Below, one piece after another: positions 1 through 11,838 of a stretch of DNA of 64,000 nt. Within the stretch, counting starts at the first letter, position 1. Each line of letters starts with the position of its first letter. This DNA comes from Oegoconia quadripuncta (Eukaryota > Arthropoda > Insecta > Lepidoptera > Autostichidae), in contig OX438753.1 of assembly GCA_949316235.1 (NCBI GenBank), positions 15,888,028 through 15,952,027 of the forward strand, given 5' to 3'. A program made the position numbers and the translations under genes. A model generated the notes under the pieces. The model saw only the letters and a list, made by a program, of their open reading frames with translations, searched no databases and was not told the origin of the DNA.

Positions 1-303
1 TTTAAATTGTTGCTGTCAGAGAGATCCATCTCAAATGCTCGATCTCCCCACATTATGGTCGCAATGAGGGCTCATTAATTTTATTGCCTAAGCTGCCCTT
101 ACTCACAATAAAGTTGAACACAGCGTCAGATTTAACGAACACGTTCCTAATTAGCCTTGGGGATCAAAGTGCGAGACAGTTATAATTGCGACGCTTCGCG
201 GAGTGCCTTCGTGTAATTCTGCGGTGTTGGGGGGGCATAAAATTATATTGACCTTTGGTATAGATGTGGTATTGCCATTGAGCAAATAATAGGTTTAATC
301 AAA
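1..303. other. Intergenic, nothing recognised
   Basis: No ORF, RNA gene or repeat that I can name. Confidence 0.6.
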
Positions 304-543
304 ATGGTTGGTGGTAGGGCATATTAAATGTCCGCCTGGCTAGCTACCACCATCTTATCTAAATCTGCCGCCAAACAGCAATGTTAATAGCATTGTTGTG
401 TTCCGGTTGTCAGAGATAATATAGCCAGTCCCCCAAATAAGATGGGGTTTCCGGGTCAGTACGCTACCAGTTTCGGCCTCATCTTCACTTAACATCAGGT
501 GTGATTGAGGTCAAGTGCTAAACGGTTGTGGATAAAAAAAAAT
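304..543 (+). repeat. SINE family A, 5'-truncated copy
   Basis: Starts inside the element (GGTTGGTGGTAGGGC) and runs through the LINE-related tail to an A-rich end after GGTCAAGTGCTAAACGG. The tRNA-like head is missing. Confidence 0.85.
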
Positions 544-689
544 GCTCGGATTCTTACAATTTCTCCTATCCAAATAGAATCACGACGGAAATTTCTTTCA
601 CCTTCTCCTATCTCCCATATACATCACCATCGGGTTACTAATACGCCTGATAGTTTTTTAAACACAATCGTATTGATCTTGACCTCAAA

Positions 690-905
690 TTTTCCCGATG
701 ACATGGCTATCTTATCTCAAACAACCTGAACACCACCGTAATATCAACAATCACTTAGCGGCAGATTTAGATAAGATGGTGGTAGCTGGCCAAGCGGATA
801 TCTAATAATGCCTTATTACCACCCAAACCCAGTACTACATGTATCTTACTGGGAATCAAACCCGCGACAACCGTTTTGTAAACCTTATGTTGTTTACATT
901 GAGGC
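690..905 (-). repeat. SINE family A, degenerate copy
   Basis: Carries the tRNA-like head in reverse (GGGAATCAAACCCGCGAC) and the core TTTAGATAAGATGGTGGTAG, but is diverged and lacks the terminal tail. Boundaries approximate. Confidence 0.65.
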
Positions 906-1508
906 GGCTAAATTATTTTATATAATCTCTGATGTCACGAAAAGGTATCCAGTTTTATAGCCGTTGGAGTGAAGAAAAAACGTAAATTAATCAATAAGCG
1001 ATGGAAGTACAAGACTATGTATATTTAAAGATGATGATCATAATGTGTCTACAATTTTATCAAGGTTCACTAATTAGTTAAACTGCTAAATAGCAGATGT
1101 AATACTATTTTTCTTCGTTTCTTTTACACTAACATAAAATAGAGCACTCAAAGCCATTCCTATAGCGAACTTCTAACGGCAATAAATTCAACCGTAGCAA
1201 GTATTATGGAATTAAATTACCAGAAAGGAAATGACGTAGCATGTATTTATGTCAAACACGCGCCCGGCGGAAACCGCCCGCTATGTGCGCCCACTACACA
1301 TTGTAATACAGTTTTTGGAGACGACGTGACCGTCTCTAAATATTGTTTAGAAATGGTATTGATTAAAGAGATGAGGCGCTTTTGCCGCAGAAAGTTTGCT
1401 TTATGTTACTCAAACTCAAATCATTTTTTGGCTACCTTATGTTTTGATGATATTACATTGTATTGTAGCAATGAGGACCATGAAGGCGCAGAAATATGAG
1501 AGAGTAGC
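906..1508. other. Intergenic; one unconvincing ORF
   Basis: Between two SINE A copies. A 97-codon frame at 1206-1499 has no recognisable motif; treated as chance. Confidence 0.55.
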
Positions 1509-1838
1509 ATTTTTTTTATGCACAACGGGTTGGTACTTGACCTCAATCACACCTGATGTTAAGTGAAGATGAGGTCGAAGGTGGAAGCGTACTGACCTGG
1601 AAACCCCAACACATTTCGGGGACTGGCTATCTTATCTCTATCCGGAACCGGACAACACAGCTATTAACATTGCTGCTTGGCGGCAGATTTAGATAAGATG
1701 GTGGTCGCTAGCCAGGCGAACATTGAAAATGCCCTACCACCAACCAACCAACCATACCGAGTACTTAAACATGTACTCCGCTGGGGATCGCACCGAACCG
1801 CAAACCCAATGTTGTTTACATTGAGCCACTGAGGCGGT
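1509..1838 (-). repeat. SINE family A, full-length copy
   Basis: Poly-T at the left (the A-tail in reverse), LINE-related tail, core, and tRNA-like head ending GAGCCACTGAGGCGG. About 330 bp; the B box is damaged (GGGGATCGCACCGAACC). Confidence 0.9.
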
Positions 1839-1995
1839 TCAATGCCTGCACTAATTTAAAATATTACTTATGAGGTGTTCTTACTTCATTATTCACATTA
1901 TGCATTTTGTATTTACCAGCTACACATTTAACTTATTGTATTGTATACATACATTTGTGTTTTTTTATCATTGTATCCTAAGTATATTATTACTA

Positions 1996-2245
1996 ATAAA
2001 TAATAATAAAAAATATCTTTTTACATACACACAGCGCCATCTAGTTCCACAATAAGCATCTAGGCTTGTATTATGGATACCAGATGATTGATAGACTACA
2101 CAAATACATTTTTTTTTTAATAAATTCATATTCATTCATCATACATAGTACACATCATACAAACATATGCCCCTAGCGGGATTCGAACTTGCGACCTTTT
2201 GGTATAGCAATCAGAATTTCTAACCTCTACACCAATCAGGTCGTC
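1996..2245 (-). repeat. SINE family B copy
   Basis: tRNA-derived head in reverse (GCCCCTAGCGGGATTCGAAC, then CTACACCAATCAGGTCGTC) and the family tail (ACACAGCGCCATCTAGTTCC, GGATACCAGATGATTGATA). Confidence 0.88.
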
Positions 2246-2504
2246 ATTGTTCTTTTATTATTTGTTTATAGTATTTATTTGTATTATATTTTTATTAATA
2301 AATTAATATATTTTTATTATTACTCATGTTTTTTTGATGATTTTGATGAAATATTCATATAACTTGAAAATTCAGAAAATCCCCGAAGACTTATACAATA
2401 ATATCATCCAGGTATACAATGCAAATGTGATAATAATCAAATATTATTGTTATATATTCTTTATTGCACCAAAATATTACAATAACAGCGTACAAACAAT
2501 AGAT

Positions 2505-2580
2505 CACGTCAAATATGTTCAAAACGGCTGAACCGATTTTCATCAAACGTAGCTAAGAACCATCCGGAGAAAGACTGCAA

Positions 2581-2678
<98 letters not shown>

Positions 2679-2728
2679 CGCCCTCAAACACAACATCTGT
2701 CGTTTTTCGTCGGGGCTTAAAAATGAAT
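2505..2728 (+). repeat. Dispersed repeat G containing the (AC)n array
   Basis: Flanks of the microsatellite (AACGGCTGAACCGATTTTCA on the left; GCGCCCTCAAACACAACATC and CGTCGGGGCTTAAAAATG on the right) match the repeat at 28310-28592. Confidence 0.75.
2585..2677. repeat. (AC)n microsatellite, about 46 units
   Basis: Uninterrupted AC dinucleotide run of about 93 bp; likely length-variable. Confidence 0.98.
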
Positions 2729-3116
2729 GACTTATCCATATTCTAATGGAGATAAAACAGCTATCCTAACCAAACAATTCAATTTGTACGTCCTACTCAC
2801 AAACACAACAGTGAGAATTGTGATTCAGCCCAGTAACCAAGTGACACGAGTATAACCAACCAAGTGTAATGGAATATCCAAGCGCTGTTGTTGTTGACTG
2901 AATGTGGAATGCGAAGTACGGACGATGGATCATTATCAAACCCATATATAACTACACGAGTAGTAGCCAGGCATCACAAGGTCAATCTGCGTGTCATAAC
3001 AATTTTGAAAGGAAATCGTACAGGACAATAGTTTATCTTATCTAACAGTACTATACAAATGTAATGAGTATATTTCCATCTGAGGTTTATTTCTGAGATG
3101 GAAATCAACTCATAAC

Positions 3117-3222
3117 ATTTTTTTATGCACAACGGGTTAGCACTTGACCTCAATCACACCTGATGTTAAGTGAAGATGAGGCCGAAGGTGGAAGCGTACT
3201 GGCCCGGAAACCCCATCTTATT
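3117..3222 (-). repeat. SINE family A, 3' tail fragment
   Basis: Only about 105 bp of the tail, from poly-T through CACTTGACCTCAATCACACC to CCCGGAAACCCCATCTTA, where identity stops abruptly. Confidence 0.85.
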
Positions 3223-4588
3223 TTTTTTGAACACGGAAATTGCAATAAAAACCAATTTTTTCATAGTCTAAACCTTATTATGGCCTTATTATTTCATTCT
3301 TCTGCCTGTTCGAGTGGGAGTAGTTTCAGTGTTTCGCAAGCGATGTGACGGAAGGAACACTAAAGAGCTTCTGCCGCTGCTGCTCCTCACTCGACGCTAG
3401 TATGATGTGACTTAATAATAAATCTCTTAGTCATGATATTCATCAGAAAAAACAGGCCATATCACTATACGGGATATAAACATACTGTGCTCTACTACAT
3501 ACACGCTGTCTACAAACTCCAATGTCTAAGCATATTCTCAAGTAAGCTGGCCTAAATACCCAAATATGTGTCGTAGATTGTACTACCACACTAAGGTTAC
3601 CACATTATACTTTAAGTTTAAAATTCTCAGGTTACGTTTTTTTCTTTTCAGTATATTTGTTTTTTTATTTTTGCGGTAATTACGAATATTTCCTGCAATG
3701 AAATATTTGTTTCAATCACGCTAGCTATAGAGTTGCACTTTAATATGTATAGTGCTGTGTCCCCAAAACATATAAATATAGTGATTTCTAAATAATTCCT
3801 ACATTTTGGTCGAAATTATGGAGCTTGACGTCGCCGCTACATACTTTATGGCTTGAAAAGAAAAAATTAAATATTGGAAAAGTGAACCTACATGTAAGTT
3901 AAGAAGTGGTAACAAATATTATCACGGGATGTCCTATTTTATACCATTGCCATGGCGACCCTACTCCGAGCTTCCTTGAGCTAGCCGGATGCAAGGTGTA
4001 GCTGTCTCATGTCTCTACATCCGACAGTATCTGCAAAATACTGGTTTTGTTCTGTACACGAAAAATGTCTTTCTCAAGTGACATAATCAGGTTTGGTTTC
4101 GTTTTGGATTGTCTGTTCTTGTATGTATATGGAGATAAAAGGTAATAAGTACTACGTAATACATTAACATGAAACGGATCGTCAACTATCTCATCTATTC
4201 TATGACAGATATTCTATTCACTCGTCAATTATCTAGTCCAATCAACAAGGTGTACATTATTGCCTTCGTGAGTTAAAGGAGACTTTATACATTGTTGTCG
4301 GAAACAAAGCCGAAAGGGTTTGATTAGATGTCGCGAGCAGAACACATATCCATGAATTTATTATTTTCGAGAAAAAAAAAATCTACTTTTCTATACTGTC
4401 AGTTCAGCAGATCAGTCGTTTTGTATGGCAAGTCGAAAATATCTTTTTCGAAATAAGTTGCAACTGTTTTGTTCTACTCACGACGCCGGCAAGCGCAGCG
4501 TAGGATTCTACTCGTAAGTTGAAAGGAACAGGCTGATGAAGGTCGCGGAGTCGCTGGCCTCTTCCAGACGGTCGCTATAAAAATTAAT
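3223..4588. other. Intergenic, nothing recognised
   Basis: AT-rich with no gene. A GC-richer patch at about 3950-4030 may be an old repeat. Confidence 0.55.
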
Positions 4589-4632
4589 TGGAAGGCCTAT
4601 ATTCAGGAATGGACGTCCTGTAGCTGACGATG
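4589..4632 (+). repeat. RTE-type LINE 3' end, fragment
   Basis: Short match: AGGCCTATATTCAGGAATGG followed by ACGTCCTGTAGCTGACGATG. Confidence 0.6.
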
Positions 4633-5279
4633 AACCTATTAGTGTCTAGATGAACAACACTATCTATCAGTCTCTCTCTCCCTCTGGAACATGATGGCTG
4701 ACCACGGCGTATTAATTATGTGTGTTTATGGACATCATCAAAGAGATATCCTTGTCTCCGGACCAGTCATATCCATGTACCATACATAATGTTATGCGTC
4801 TCGATACATACATGCACCACCAAATTACACTACAATATTTTACAGGGTGTGGATGTGGACTGAGGTCTAGGTCGGGTAACAAAGATCCTTGTTGATATGG
4901 ATGTAGTATATTGATAACCTTGCCTTATTTCGGTGTTTAACCGTAGCGCAATGGTTTACTGCAACATAAACGCATATCGCTCAGTCAGCGCCGATACCAA
5001 TATTATATATACGCTTGTTAACAATTAAAGGGCCTTGTTCGTGCAACATCACTATAGACAACTAGTCTTATTTACGGAACCCCGCGTCCTCGACTAACCA
5101 CCATCTTTAATACCACATGGCGACCACCTACATTACCAAATGGATAAAAAAGATAAAAAAGAATTTTTAAAAGGTACTTACTAGTTCTTTTCGTTTAGCA
5201 CAAAAGCGATTAATAAATTGTTATGCATGCTGATTACCTTTGTATGAAACTTTAATATTGTCCAATATTTGCAAGTCAT
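4633..5279. other. Intergenic, nothing recognised
   Basis: No ORF, RNA gene or repeat that I can name. Confidence 0.55.
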
Positions 5280-5355
5280 TGTAATGACTGAATTAGGCGG
5301 ATCTTATTGTAACAACACCTAATCTAATGTACCCTATTCAAGAGCAAATAAATCA
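5280..5355 (+). repeat. LINE-type 3' end leading into (TATTC)n
   Basis: TAGGCGGATCTTATTGTAAC ... CAAGAGCAAATAAATCA runs directly into the pentanucleotide repeat; same pattern as at 18890 and 20370. Confidence 0.55.
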
Positions 5356-5442
5356 TATTCTATTCTATTCTATTCTATTCTATTCTATTCTATTCTATTC
5401 TATTCTATTCTGTTCTGTTCTGTTCTGTTCTATTCTATTCTA
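5356..5442. repeat. (TATTC)n microsatellite with (TGTTC) block
   Basis: About 17 pentanucleotide units with a run of TGTTC variants in the middle. Confidence 0.95.
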
Positions 5443-6711
5443 TAATCTTGGAACATATCGGCTGAGCACCGCCAGATGATTAGATAATAATAATTACCGC
5501 CCATGATCCTGTATTTAAACCCCAAAGGCCAACACTATCGACTAAGTGCAGTAGGAGTTATTAATTAATCTGTGGTTCAGGGTCACATTAATAAGCATTA
5601 ATGAAACTCCTCATTCGAAGATTATATAATTTTCTATTATTTGTAAGCGTAGATATGAGTAGATTTATGATTACCCGACTACCCCTGGACAGAGATGTTA
5701 AATTAAATAATAACGTTCGAAATTCGACATTATGTATGCAAGTACATATGTATGTAGATTTACCTCTTTTAGTCCTATACAGCTTGACCATTTTGAAGTG
5801 CAAGGTGTTGTTCGATTTGTTTACAGTGTCATAGGATACATTTTGTAGTAAAACATTTAAAATGGCGCCCGCTATAAAATAGGTTGTCGCGATTTTTGGT
5901 TTTGAAATGCTAGTTACTTAAAATTTTCATTTGGGTGACACTTGTCACATGTGGAGATATTTTCTATTGGTGTTTGTGAGTCCGAGTGATTAAATTAGTA
6001 TCTAAGGTACCTAATGATTCGTAAGCTAATATTATTTATCAGTACAATTTATTTTACGTATATAATCTTTCAATTGTTTGTACACCATTTTCTGAGTAAT
6101 CAAATAAACATTATATATCTCTAAGTTTTGCTGGTATTAATCTCTACACAAGTTAAAGTCTTTATCGATTATTATTGCACATTTCTGTAAGAATTTTGTA
6201 TACAATATACCTAGATATTAAACAATATACAAAATATGGATTAGAATACTGCAACAATGATAACCTATAAACATTTACATTTATTTACAAGAGGAATGGT
6301 CAATTATAATTTTAATGCTGTGGTACAACAATCATAAATATATTATGTTCCCACCTTCCTGAAGAACAACAAACACCTTCCTTCTTTATTGAAATCCACA
6401 ACAATGATGTCTGAACCAACCGAAAATATGGAATATACCCACCATTTCTCTCTCCGAAATATATCGACATGCTTGACGCCCAGTGGAGCAGAGCAGTTGA
6501 TCTAACACAAGCTTGATCTCATCTCTTAAAAGCTTTTGTCGATCAGCGGCCGTTATTTAGACGCGGGGCTCGATATTTCTGTCAGTGCACGCACCACGTA
6601 TTTTAGAGTTTTAGGAGAGAAATAGCTGCATGATTTCGAGGTATTATACCAGAAAATAAATTAAATCTAATATTAAATCTATCTAAATTAATTTAACTCA
6701 TTTTATAAGTG
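5443..6711. other. Intergenic, nothing recognised
   Basis: Short overlapping frames at 5588-5834 on both strands look like chance. Confidence 0.55.
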
Positions 6712-6843
6712 CGAAAGTTTGGATCTTTGTTGCTCAATCAGGGCCACGCTGAAACAGATGAACGGATTTGGATGAATTTTACAAATTAAAAATATTACAA
6801 ATTAAAAATTAAAAATAGCAAAGCCGCGGGCGAAAAGCTAGTA
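6712..6843 (-). repeat. Dispersed repeat E copy
   Basis: TTGTTGCTCAATCAGGGCCA, AACGGATTTGGATGAATTTT and CCGCGGGCGAAAAGCTAGTA: the reversed form of a very common lepidopteran repeat. Confidence 0.7.
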
Positions 6844-6949
6844 ATATATAAAAGCGCAAAGATCACTCACTGACTAAACACGAAATCTCATAAATTACTT
6901 AACCTATGAATCTCAAATTAGCAGGTAGGTAGTTTAAAGGTAGCAAAAG

Positions 6950-7093
6950 TGTGGGAAAATATAAAGTAAGAACACTAGATGTTTACATGATAAATGTATA
7001 TTTGGAAGTGATTGTCACAGTAAAAGCAGATGTTCTATACTAAAAATTCAAAATAAAATAGTTCTAATATGGCCAGTATCACATCTTACAACA
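6950..7093 (-). repeat. 3' LTR of the copia element
   Basis: 144 bp, matching the 5' LTR base for base by eye; preceded (on the - strand) by the short purine-rich tract. Confidence 0.95.
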
Positions 7094-7178
7094 TCCACCC
7101 GTAATGACCATATTCAGAAGCCTTAGTAATAACAAACAAACACTGTAACATATAGAAAAACATTGTAACATAAAGTAA

Positions 7179-10100
7179 CTACGCCTTAACTAAACCTATA
7201 CTATTGATACACCTTTGATGTGCAACTTTCCCAAGACATTTTGTTAACACGTCAGCTAACAGGTCACTGGACTTAGTGTATTGAAGCACAATCACATTTT
7301 CAGATACCTTTTCGCGAATAAAATGGTACCTAACATCAATATGTTTCGATCTGCCGTGGTGTATAGGATTATGAGCTAAGTTCTGCGCACTCTGACTGTC
7401 ACTGCAAATGGTTATACTAGGATATTTAATATCACATACCTCGGATATCAAACGACGTAAGTAAATAGCCTCTTTCGCAGCATCAGTCAACGCCATGTAC
7501 TCGGCTTCGGTAGAAGACAGCGCCACTGTAGGCTGCTTCTTCGATGCCCACGAGACAGGTCCATTTGCCAGTTTGAAGCAATAACCTGTGTAGGAACGAC
7601 GATCATGCACACAGTTCGCAAAATCTGCGTCCGTATAACCTACGAGAAGTTCTCCTGTCTTCTTATAAATAATAGAATGATCTATAGTGCCTTTTAGGTA
7701 CTGAAGTACTCGTTTCGCTGCCACCCAATGCGTGCTGTTATATTTGTTGTTATACTGACTAAGGTAGCTAACAGCAAAAGCAATATCAGGTCGAGTATTG
7801 ACAGCAAGGTACATTAGACAACCTATTAAATTCAGATAGGCATAATGATTATTCTTACAATCCGAATCCTGAAGAGCACCTATTTTGCTATTCGCCAAGG
7901 GAGTGTCGTACTCTTTTGCCTGCCCTAAATTGAATTTTTCTAGTAGGAATTCAATATATGACTTTTGATTGACTCGTATTTCACCATTTTCCGTTGAGAT
8001 ATTTAATCCCAGATAATATTTCAGTGGACCTAAATCTTTTAATGTAAAATATTTTAGTAAGTCACTCTTGACAGCGTCGAATGACTTTTCATTCTGGTAA
8101 TAAACAATGATGTCATCCACATAGACTGCTAACAGGATTAATTCTGAACCAAGGAGTTTTTTATATACGCATGGTTCGGTAGGTAATCTAATAAAACCTA
8201 TTTTACTCAACACTTCATTGAGCTTAATATTCCACGCGCGAGGAGCCTGTTTTAAGCCATACAGGGACTTTTGCAACAGACACACTTTATCTTCGTCACC
8301 TTTGCTCTTAAAACCCGGAGGCTGGTCCATGTAGACTTCTTCTTGAAGATCGCCATTTAAAAAGGCGGTGTCGACGTCTAAGTGTCGCATCTTCAGGCCC
8401 ATTTCTGCTGCTAAAGCAATCAAAACGCGTAAGGAGGAATTCCGAATTACCGGAGCGAAGGTTTCATAGTAATCGACACCATGAACTTGATTATAGCCTT
8501 TCGCGACAAGTCTAGCTTTATATTTGATTATATCGCCATGGGCATTCTTTTTTAATTTGTAAACCCATTTGCATGGTATAACCTTCTTATTTGGCCTATT
8601 CACCAGAATCCACGTTTTCTTTTCCAGCAAGGCCTGGTATTCATCTCTCATAGCATGATACCAATTATCTCTATCTACTGCATTCACCGCTTGTTGATAA
8701 GTAGTCGGTTCATCCATTTGAGAGGATATAGTCTGCATACAAACACAGTTGGCGGCAGTATTGTGGATTTTTCTAGGTCTCAGATTATAGCGTGGTTCTG
8801 CAACCTCAACATCAGAATCACTTTCTGTTAATTGTTCTGGTGACGGGGCAAACCCAAGTTGACTCGGCTCAAAGTCGGCAACAGTACTGGGTCCAGGTAT
8901 CGGATCCTCTCTACTATTTGTTGTAGAGTCGATCTGTGAACATAAAGGTAAACGTGCCGGTTGTGGCACATCCACCCGTGATTGAGGACTAAGGAATAAG
9001 GGTACACGTACCGGTTTGAGCGCACCAGGCGCTAACTGGTATTTGACACCCTTTCCTTTTTCCTCTAAATCCCGGAAAGTGTCTTCAAAGAAAACCACGT
9101 CCCTACTTTTGACAAGTCGTCTAGGATATTTTGCATCTCGGAAGTAATAACTATTGGGATCGTCAGAATAGCCAACAAAAATATGCTCGGTTGCCTTCAC
9201 GTCCAACTTCTTCCGATTACAATCGGGGACATGAATCAGAGCTCGACATCCAAAGACTCTTAAGTGTGATAGGTTCGGCTGTTTACCATACCACAGCTCA
9301 AAAGAAGTCTTACCTTCGAGAGCACGGTGAGGAGTCCTATTCTTAAGATAGACTGCAGTTTCCGTCGCATCTTGCCAATATGCTGGAGAAAGAGAACTGC
9401 CAGAGAGCATAGACCTAGCCTTCTCTATGATCGTTCTGTTGATCCTTTCAGCGATGGAGTTTTGCTGCGGACTATAGGGCACTGTCGTCTGATGCTGAAT
9501 TCCTTCCATCTGTAAGTAATTTGTAAGGTCAGTATTGACATATTCTGTCCCGTTGTCGCTCCTCAACACTTTTATTTTTAATCCCTTTTCTCGCTCCACT
9601 AGGGATTTGAAAATACGAAATTTATCCTTTACTTCAGCTTTTGAAGAAATAAAGAATGCAAAGATCATACGAGTAAAGTCATCTATGAAAAATAAGACAT
9701 ACTTACTTCCTTGAAAAGACGTCTCTGATAATGTACAAACGTCAGTATGGACAAGTTCTAAAACTGAAGTTGCCCTTTTATACGGAATCCTTTTGAAAGG
9801 CTTCCGACTCAGTTTTCCTTCTACACAGGCCACACATGGTTCCTTGTCAACTGTTGAATAATCTATGCCTACTACCTGGTCCTTTTTTAAGCGATCCATC
9901 CCAATGCGGCATAGGTGACCTAAACGTTTATGCCAGAGTTGATACCTGGACACGTCAGAGTGCACATCAAAAGCAGATAATTGACGTGGTACATTGACTG
10001 TACAATCTAAAGAATACAGCCCACCACAGATCGAACCATGTAGCAAAGAAATACCTGTACAAGAAAAAACACTAGAGTTATAAAAGTTACAACCAGATTT

Positions 10101-11129
10101 ATCAAAAACCACACAAAAACCGTTATCAACTGCTTTCTTTACTGAAATAAGATTAGCGTTCAAATTAGGTACATGAACAACGTCACTAATCTTCGTAACC
10201 TCATCACACATCGTAATAGAAATATCGCCAACGCCTTCACTGGATAACACCTCTCCATTAGCAATTGTCACTTTGCCGGTGGGATATCCTTTCACGTTCT
10301 CCATCCATTCTCGTCTTGAAGTCATATGGGCCGACGCCCCAGAATCTATGTACCATTTAGTACTCTCCACGTCACCAATGACATTCAACGCACTTAAAGA
10401 GTTTCTATGATTCTCAGATTTCTTTTTCTTGTCCTTCTTATGGGGACAGTCTGGACTCTTATGGCCTGGCTCCCGACAGTCGTAACAGATAATCTGTTTC
10501 TTAGTTTTTGATGAAGATGGCTTAGATTTCTGATTAGTCCGTGTATTCAGGGCAGTATCCTGGTTATTCTCCTTTGGTTTATTCAATTCATTCAACAATT
10601 TCGTCTTTATCAAGTCAACAGTAATTTCTACATTTGAGTTCTCCAATGCCATAACAAGAGGGGCATACTGTGGAGACAAACCTCCAAGAAGAATAGCAGC
10701 GATTGAAGCATCTTCTATGATCTTGCCGATATCGGCAAGGTCCTGGACTGTTGACATAACAGCATTAATGTACATTTCTATATCGTTGAAATCATCTAGA
10801 CAGTACCTGTACAACTTCCGTTCGAGGCTTATTCTTCGTCCTAAGCCTTTGTCTTCATACGCAGAGGACAAGGCTTTCCACGCAGCTTTAGCCGTTTCAC
10901 AAGGTCTGAGATGGGTGATTGCCATACCATCAACTGTGAGACAAATTTTCGATAACGCAATCTGATCGTCACGCAACTTTTTCTCAGCGGTAATTTGACT
11001 ACCTTCAGGGTATCCGGCAACAGTTTCCCATAAATTTTCGTGTATTAGGTACATACGCATCTTGAATTTCCAAACACCAAAACCGTCTCTGTTTACTAGC
11101 GGTTTTATTGCAGAAATTGAACTTGACAT
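7179..11129 (-). CDS. Copia-type Gag-Pol polyprotein (1316 aa, intact)
   Basis: Domains in Ty1/copia order. Gag about 1-240 ends in a CX2CX4HX4C zinc knuckle (C215, C218, H223, C228). The aspartic protease has DSGA at 262-265. Integrase has its HHCC zinc-binding part (H400, H405, C432, C435) and a DDE core (D463, D525, E561; D-35-E spacing). Reverse transcriptase about 840-1090 carries D918 and the YVDD box at 1003-1006. RNase H about 1150-1290 has D1167, E1208 and D1244. Together these copy the element's RNA inside a virus-like particle and insert the cDNA. No stop or frameshift is present and every expected catalytic residue is in place. The start ATG (11127-11129) lies 134 bp inside the 5' LTR. 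Typical length for a copia element with a single ORF. Confidence 0.95.
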   Translation of the reverse strand: MSSSISAIKPLVNRDGFGVWKFKMRMYLIHENLWETVAGYPEGSQITAEKKLRDDQIALSKICLTVDGMAITHLRPCETAKAAWKALSSAYEDKGLGRRISLERKLYRYCLDDFNDIEMYINAVMSTVQDLADIGKIIEDASIAAILLGGLSPQYAPLVMALENSNVEITVDLIKTKLLNELNKPKENNQDTALNTRTNQKSKPSSSKTKKQIICYDCREPGHKSPDCPHKKDKKKKSENHRNSLSALNVIGDVESTKWYIDSGASAHMTSRREWMENVKGYPTGKVTIANGEVLSSEGVGDISITMCDEVTKISDVVHVPNLNANLISVKKAVDNGFCVVFDKSGCNFYNSSVFSCTGISLLHGSICGGLYSLDCTVNVPRQLSAFDVHSDVSRYQLWHKRLGHLCRIGMDRLKKDQVVGIDYSTVDKEPCVACVEGKLSRKPFKRIPYKRATSVLELVHTDVCTLSETSFQGSKYVLFFIDDFTRMIFAFFISSKAEVKDKFRIFKSLVEREKGLKIKVLRSDNGTEYVNTDLTNYLQMEGIQHQTTVPYSPQQNSIAERINRTIIEKARSMLSGSSLSPAYWQDATETAVYLKNRTPHRALEGKTSFELWYGKQPNLSHLRVFGCRALIHVPDCNRKKLDVKATEHIFVGYSDDPNSYYFRDAKYPRRLVKSRDVVFFEDTFRDLEEKGKGVKYQLAPGALKPVRVPLFLSPQSRVDVPQPARLPLCSQIDSTTNSREDPIPGPSTVADFEPSQLGFAPSPEQLTESDSDVEVAEPRYNLRPRKIHNTAANCVCMQTISSQMDEPTTYQQAVNAVDRDNWYHAMRDEYQALLEKKTWILVNRPNKKVIPCKWVYKLKKNAHGDIIKYKARLVAKGYNQVHGVDYYETFAPVIRNSSLRVLIALAAEMGLKMRHLDVDTAFLNGDLQEEVYMDQPPGFKSKGDEDKVCLLQKSLYGLKQAPRAWNIKLNEVLSKIGFIRLPTEPCVYKKLLGSELILLAVYVDDIIVYYQNEKSFDAVKSDLLKYFTLKDLGPLKYYLGLNISTENGEIRVNQKSYIEFLLEKFNLGQAKEYDTPLANSKIGALQDSDCKNNHYAYLNLIGCLMYLAVNTRPDIAFAVSYLSQYNNKYNSTHWVAAKRVLQYLKGTIDHSIIYKKTGELLVGYTDADFANCVHDRRSYTGYCFKLANGPVSWASKKQPTVALSSTEAEYMALTDAAKEAIYLRRLISEVCDIKYPSITICSDSQSAQNLAHNPIHHGRSKHIDVRYHFIREKVSENVIVLQYTKSSDLLADVLTKCLGKVAHQRCINSIGLVKA

Positions 11130-11263
11130 TATTTCACAGCTAATATGTCAAAGACGAAAAAATGAAAAATAAGCGAAATTATAATTTTCGCGACTTTCAA
11201 CAAATATCTTTTACAAGCACGTGTTAAATATTTAATGTTCTTTACCTTTTCGTGCTGATAACG

Positions 11264-11407
11264 TGTGGGAAAATATAAAGTAAGAACACTAGATGTTTAC
11301 ATGATAAATGTATATTTGGAAGTGATTGTCACAGTAAAAGCAGATGTTCTATACTAAAAATTCAAAATAAAATAGTTCTAATATGGCCAGTATCACATCT
11401 TACAACA
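11264..11407 (-). repeat. 5' LTR of the copia element
   Basis: 144 bp, same length and sequence as 6950-7093, with TG/CA ends. In a copia element this LTR carries the promoter; I did not identify a specific TATA box. Confidence 0.95.
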
Positions 11408-11584
11408 AAAAGTCCACTAAGAAAGGACTTTGCAAAATTCCCAAGAGAAGATTTACTGAAAAACGGAATTTTGTAAATAAAATTTACATTTATATAGAGA
11501 TCCACGCAAACGGAGTCGCGGGCCGAAAGCTAGTACAACCATAAATGTAAAGAATAAAGACCTCCGCCGTAAATTTTCAAAGCA

Positions 11585-11692
11585 ACCGGTTGGAAGCGAC
11601 ATGCTCCCAGTGACTTCCCGCCACTTTCGACCTTCATCTATGTGGAGCCCTATGTTCAGTAGTGGACGTCCTGTGGTATGATGATGATAAAT
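11585..11692 (+). repeat. RTE-type LINE 3' end
   Basis: About 100 bp: AACCGGTTGGAAGCGACATG, then GTTCAGTAGTGGACGTCCTG and a TGATGATGAT tail. Confidence 0.75.
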
Positions 11693-11838
11693 GTACGCGA
11701 ATAAGGAGACTAAGGACGACGGACGGTGAAGCAAAGTAATCACAGAGTAATGGCCAAGAGGAACGACAAGGCCAGTGGGCAGGACGCCGGCCAGTTTTGG
11801 TCCAATGACGTCATGCAATTGACGGGATTTAGACTAGA

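Larger units (their letters stand above)
6950..11407 (-). mobile_element. Complete Ty1/copia LTR retrotransposon
   Basis: A 4458-bp element bounded by two 144-bp LTRs that I read as identical, starting and ending TG...CA. It is flanked by the direct repeat AAAAG at 6945-6949 and 11408-11412, a 5-bp target duplication. One uninterrupted Gag-Pol frame fills most of the interior. Read on the - strand, a primer-binding-site candidate lies just inside the 5' LTR (11244-11263; tRNA not identified) and a purine-rich tract (ACGGGTGGA, 7094-7102) sits against the 3' LTR. No envelope gene. Identical LTRs and an intact frame point to a recent insertion. Confidence 0.96.

Noticed and set aside
1206..1499. 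97-codon ORF (MELNYQKGNDV...)
   Set aside because: No motif, no splice or poly(A) context, flanked by SINEs.
2509..2739. Minus-strand ORF rich in alternating Cys and Val
   Set aside because: It is only the translation of the (AC)n microsatellite.
8828..10965. Several short ORFs on both strands inside the copia element
   Set aside because: Out-of-frame shadows of the Gag-Pol frame.
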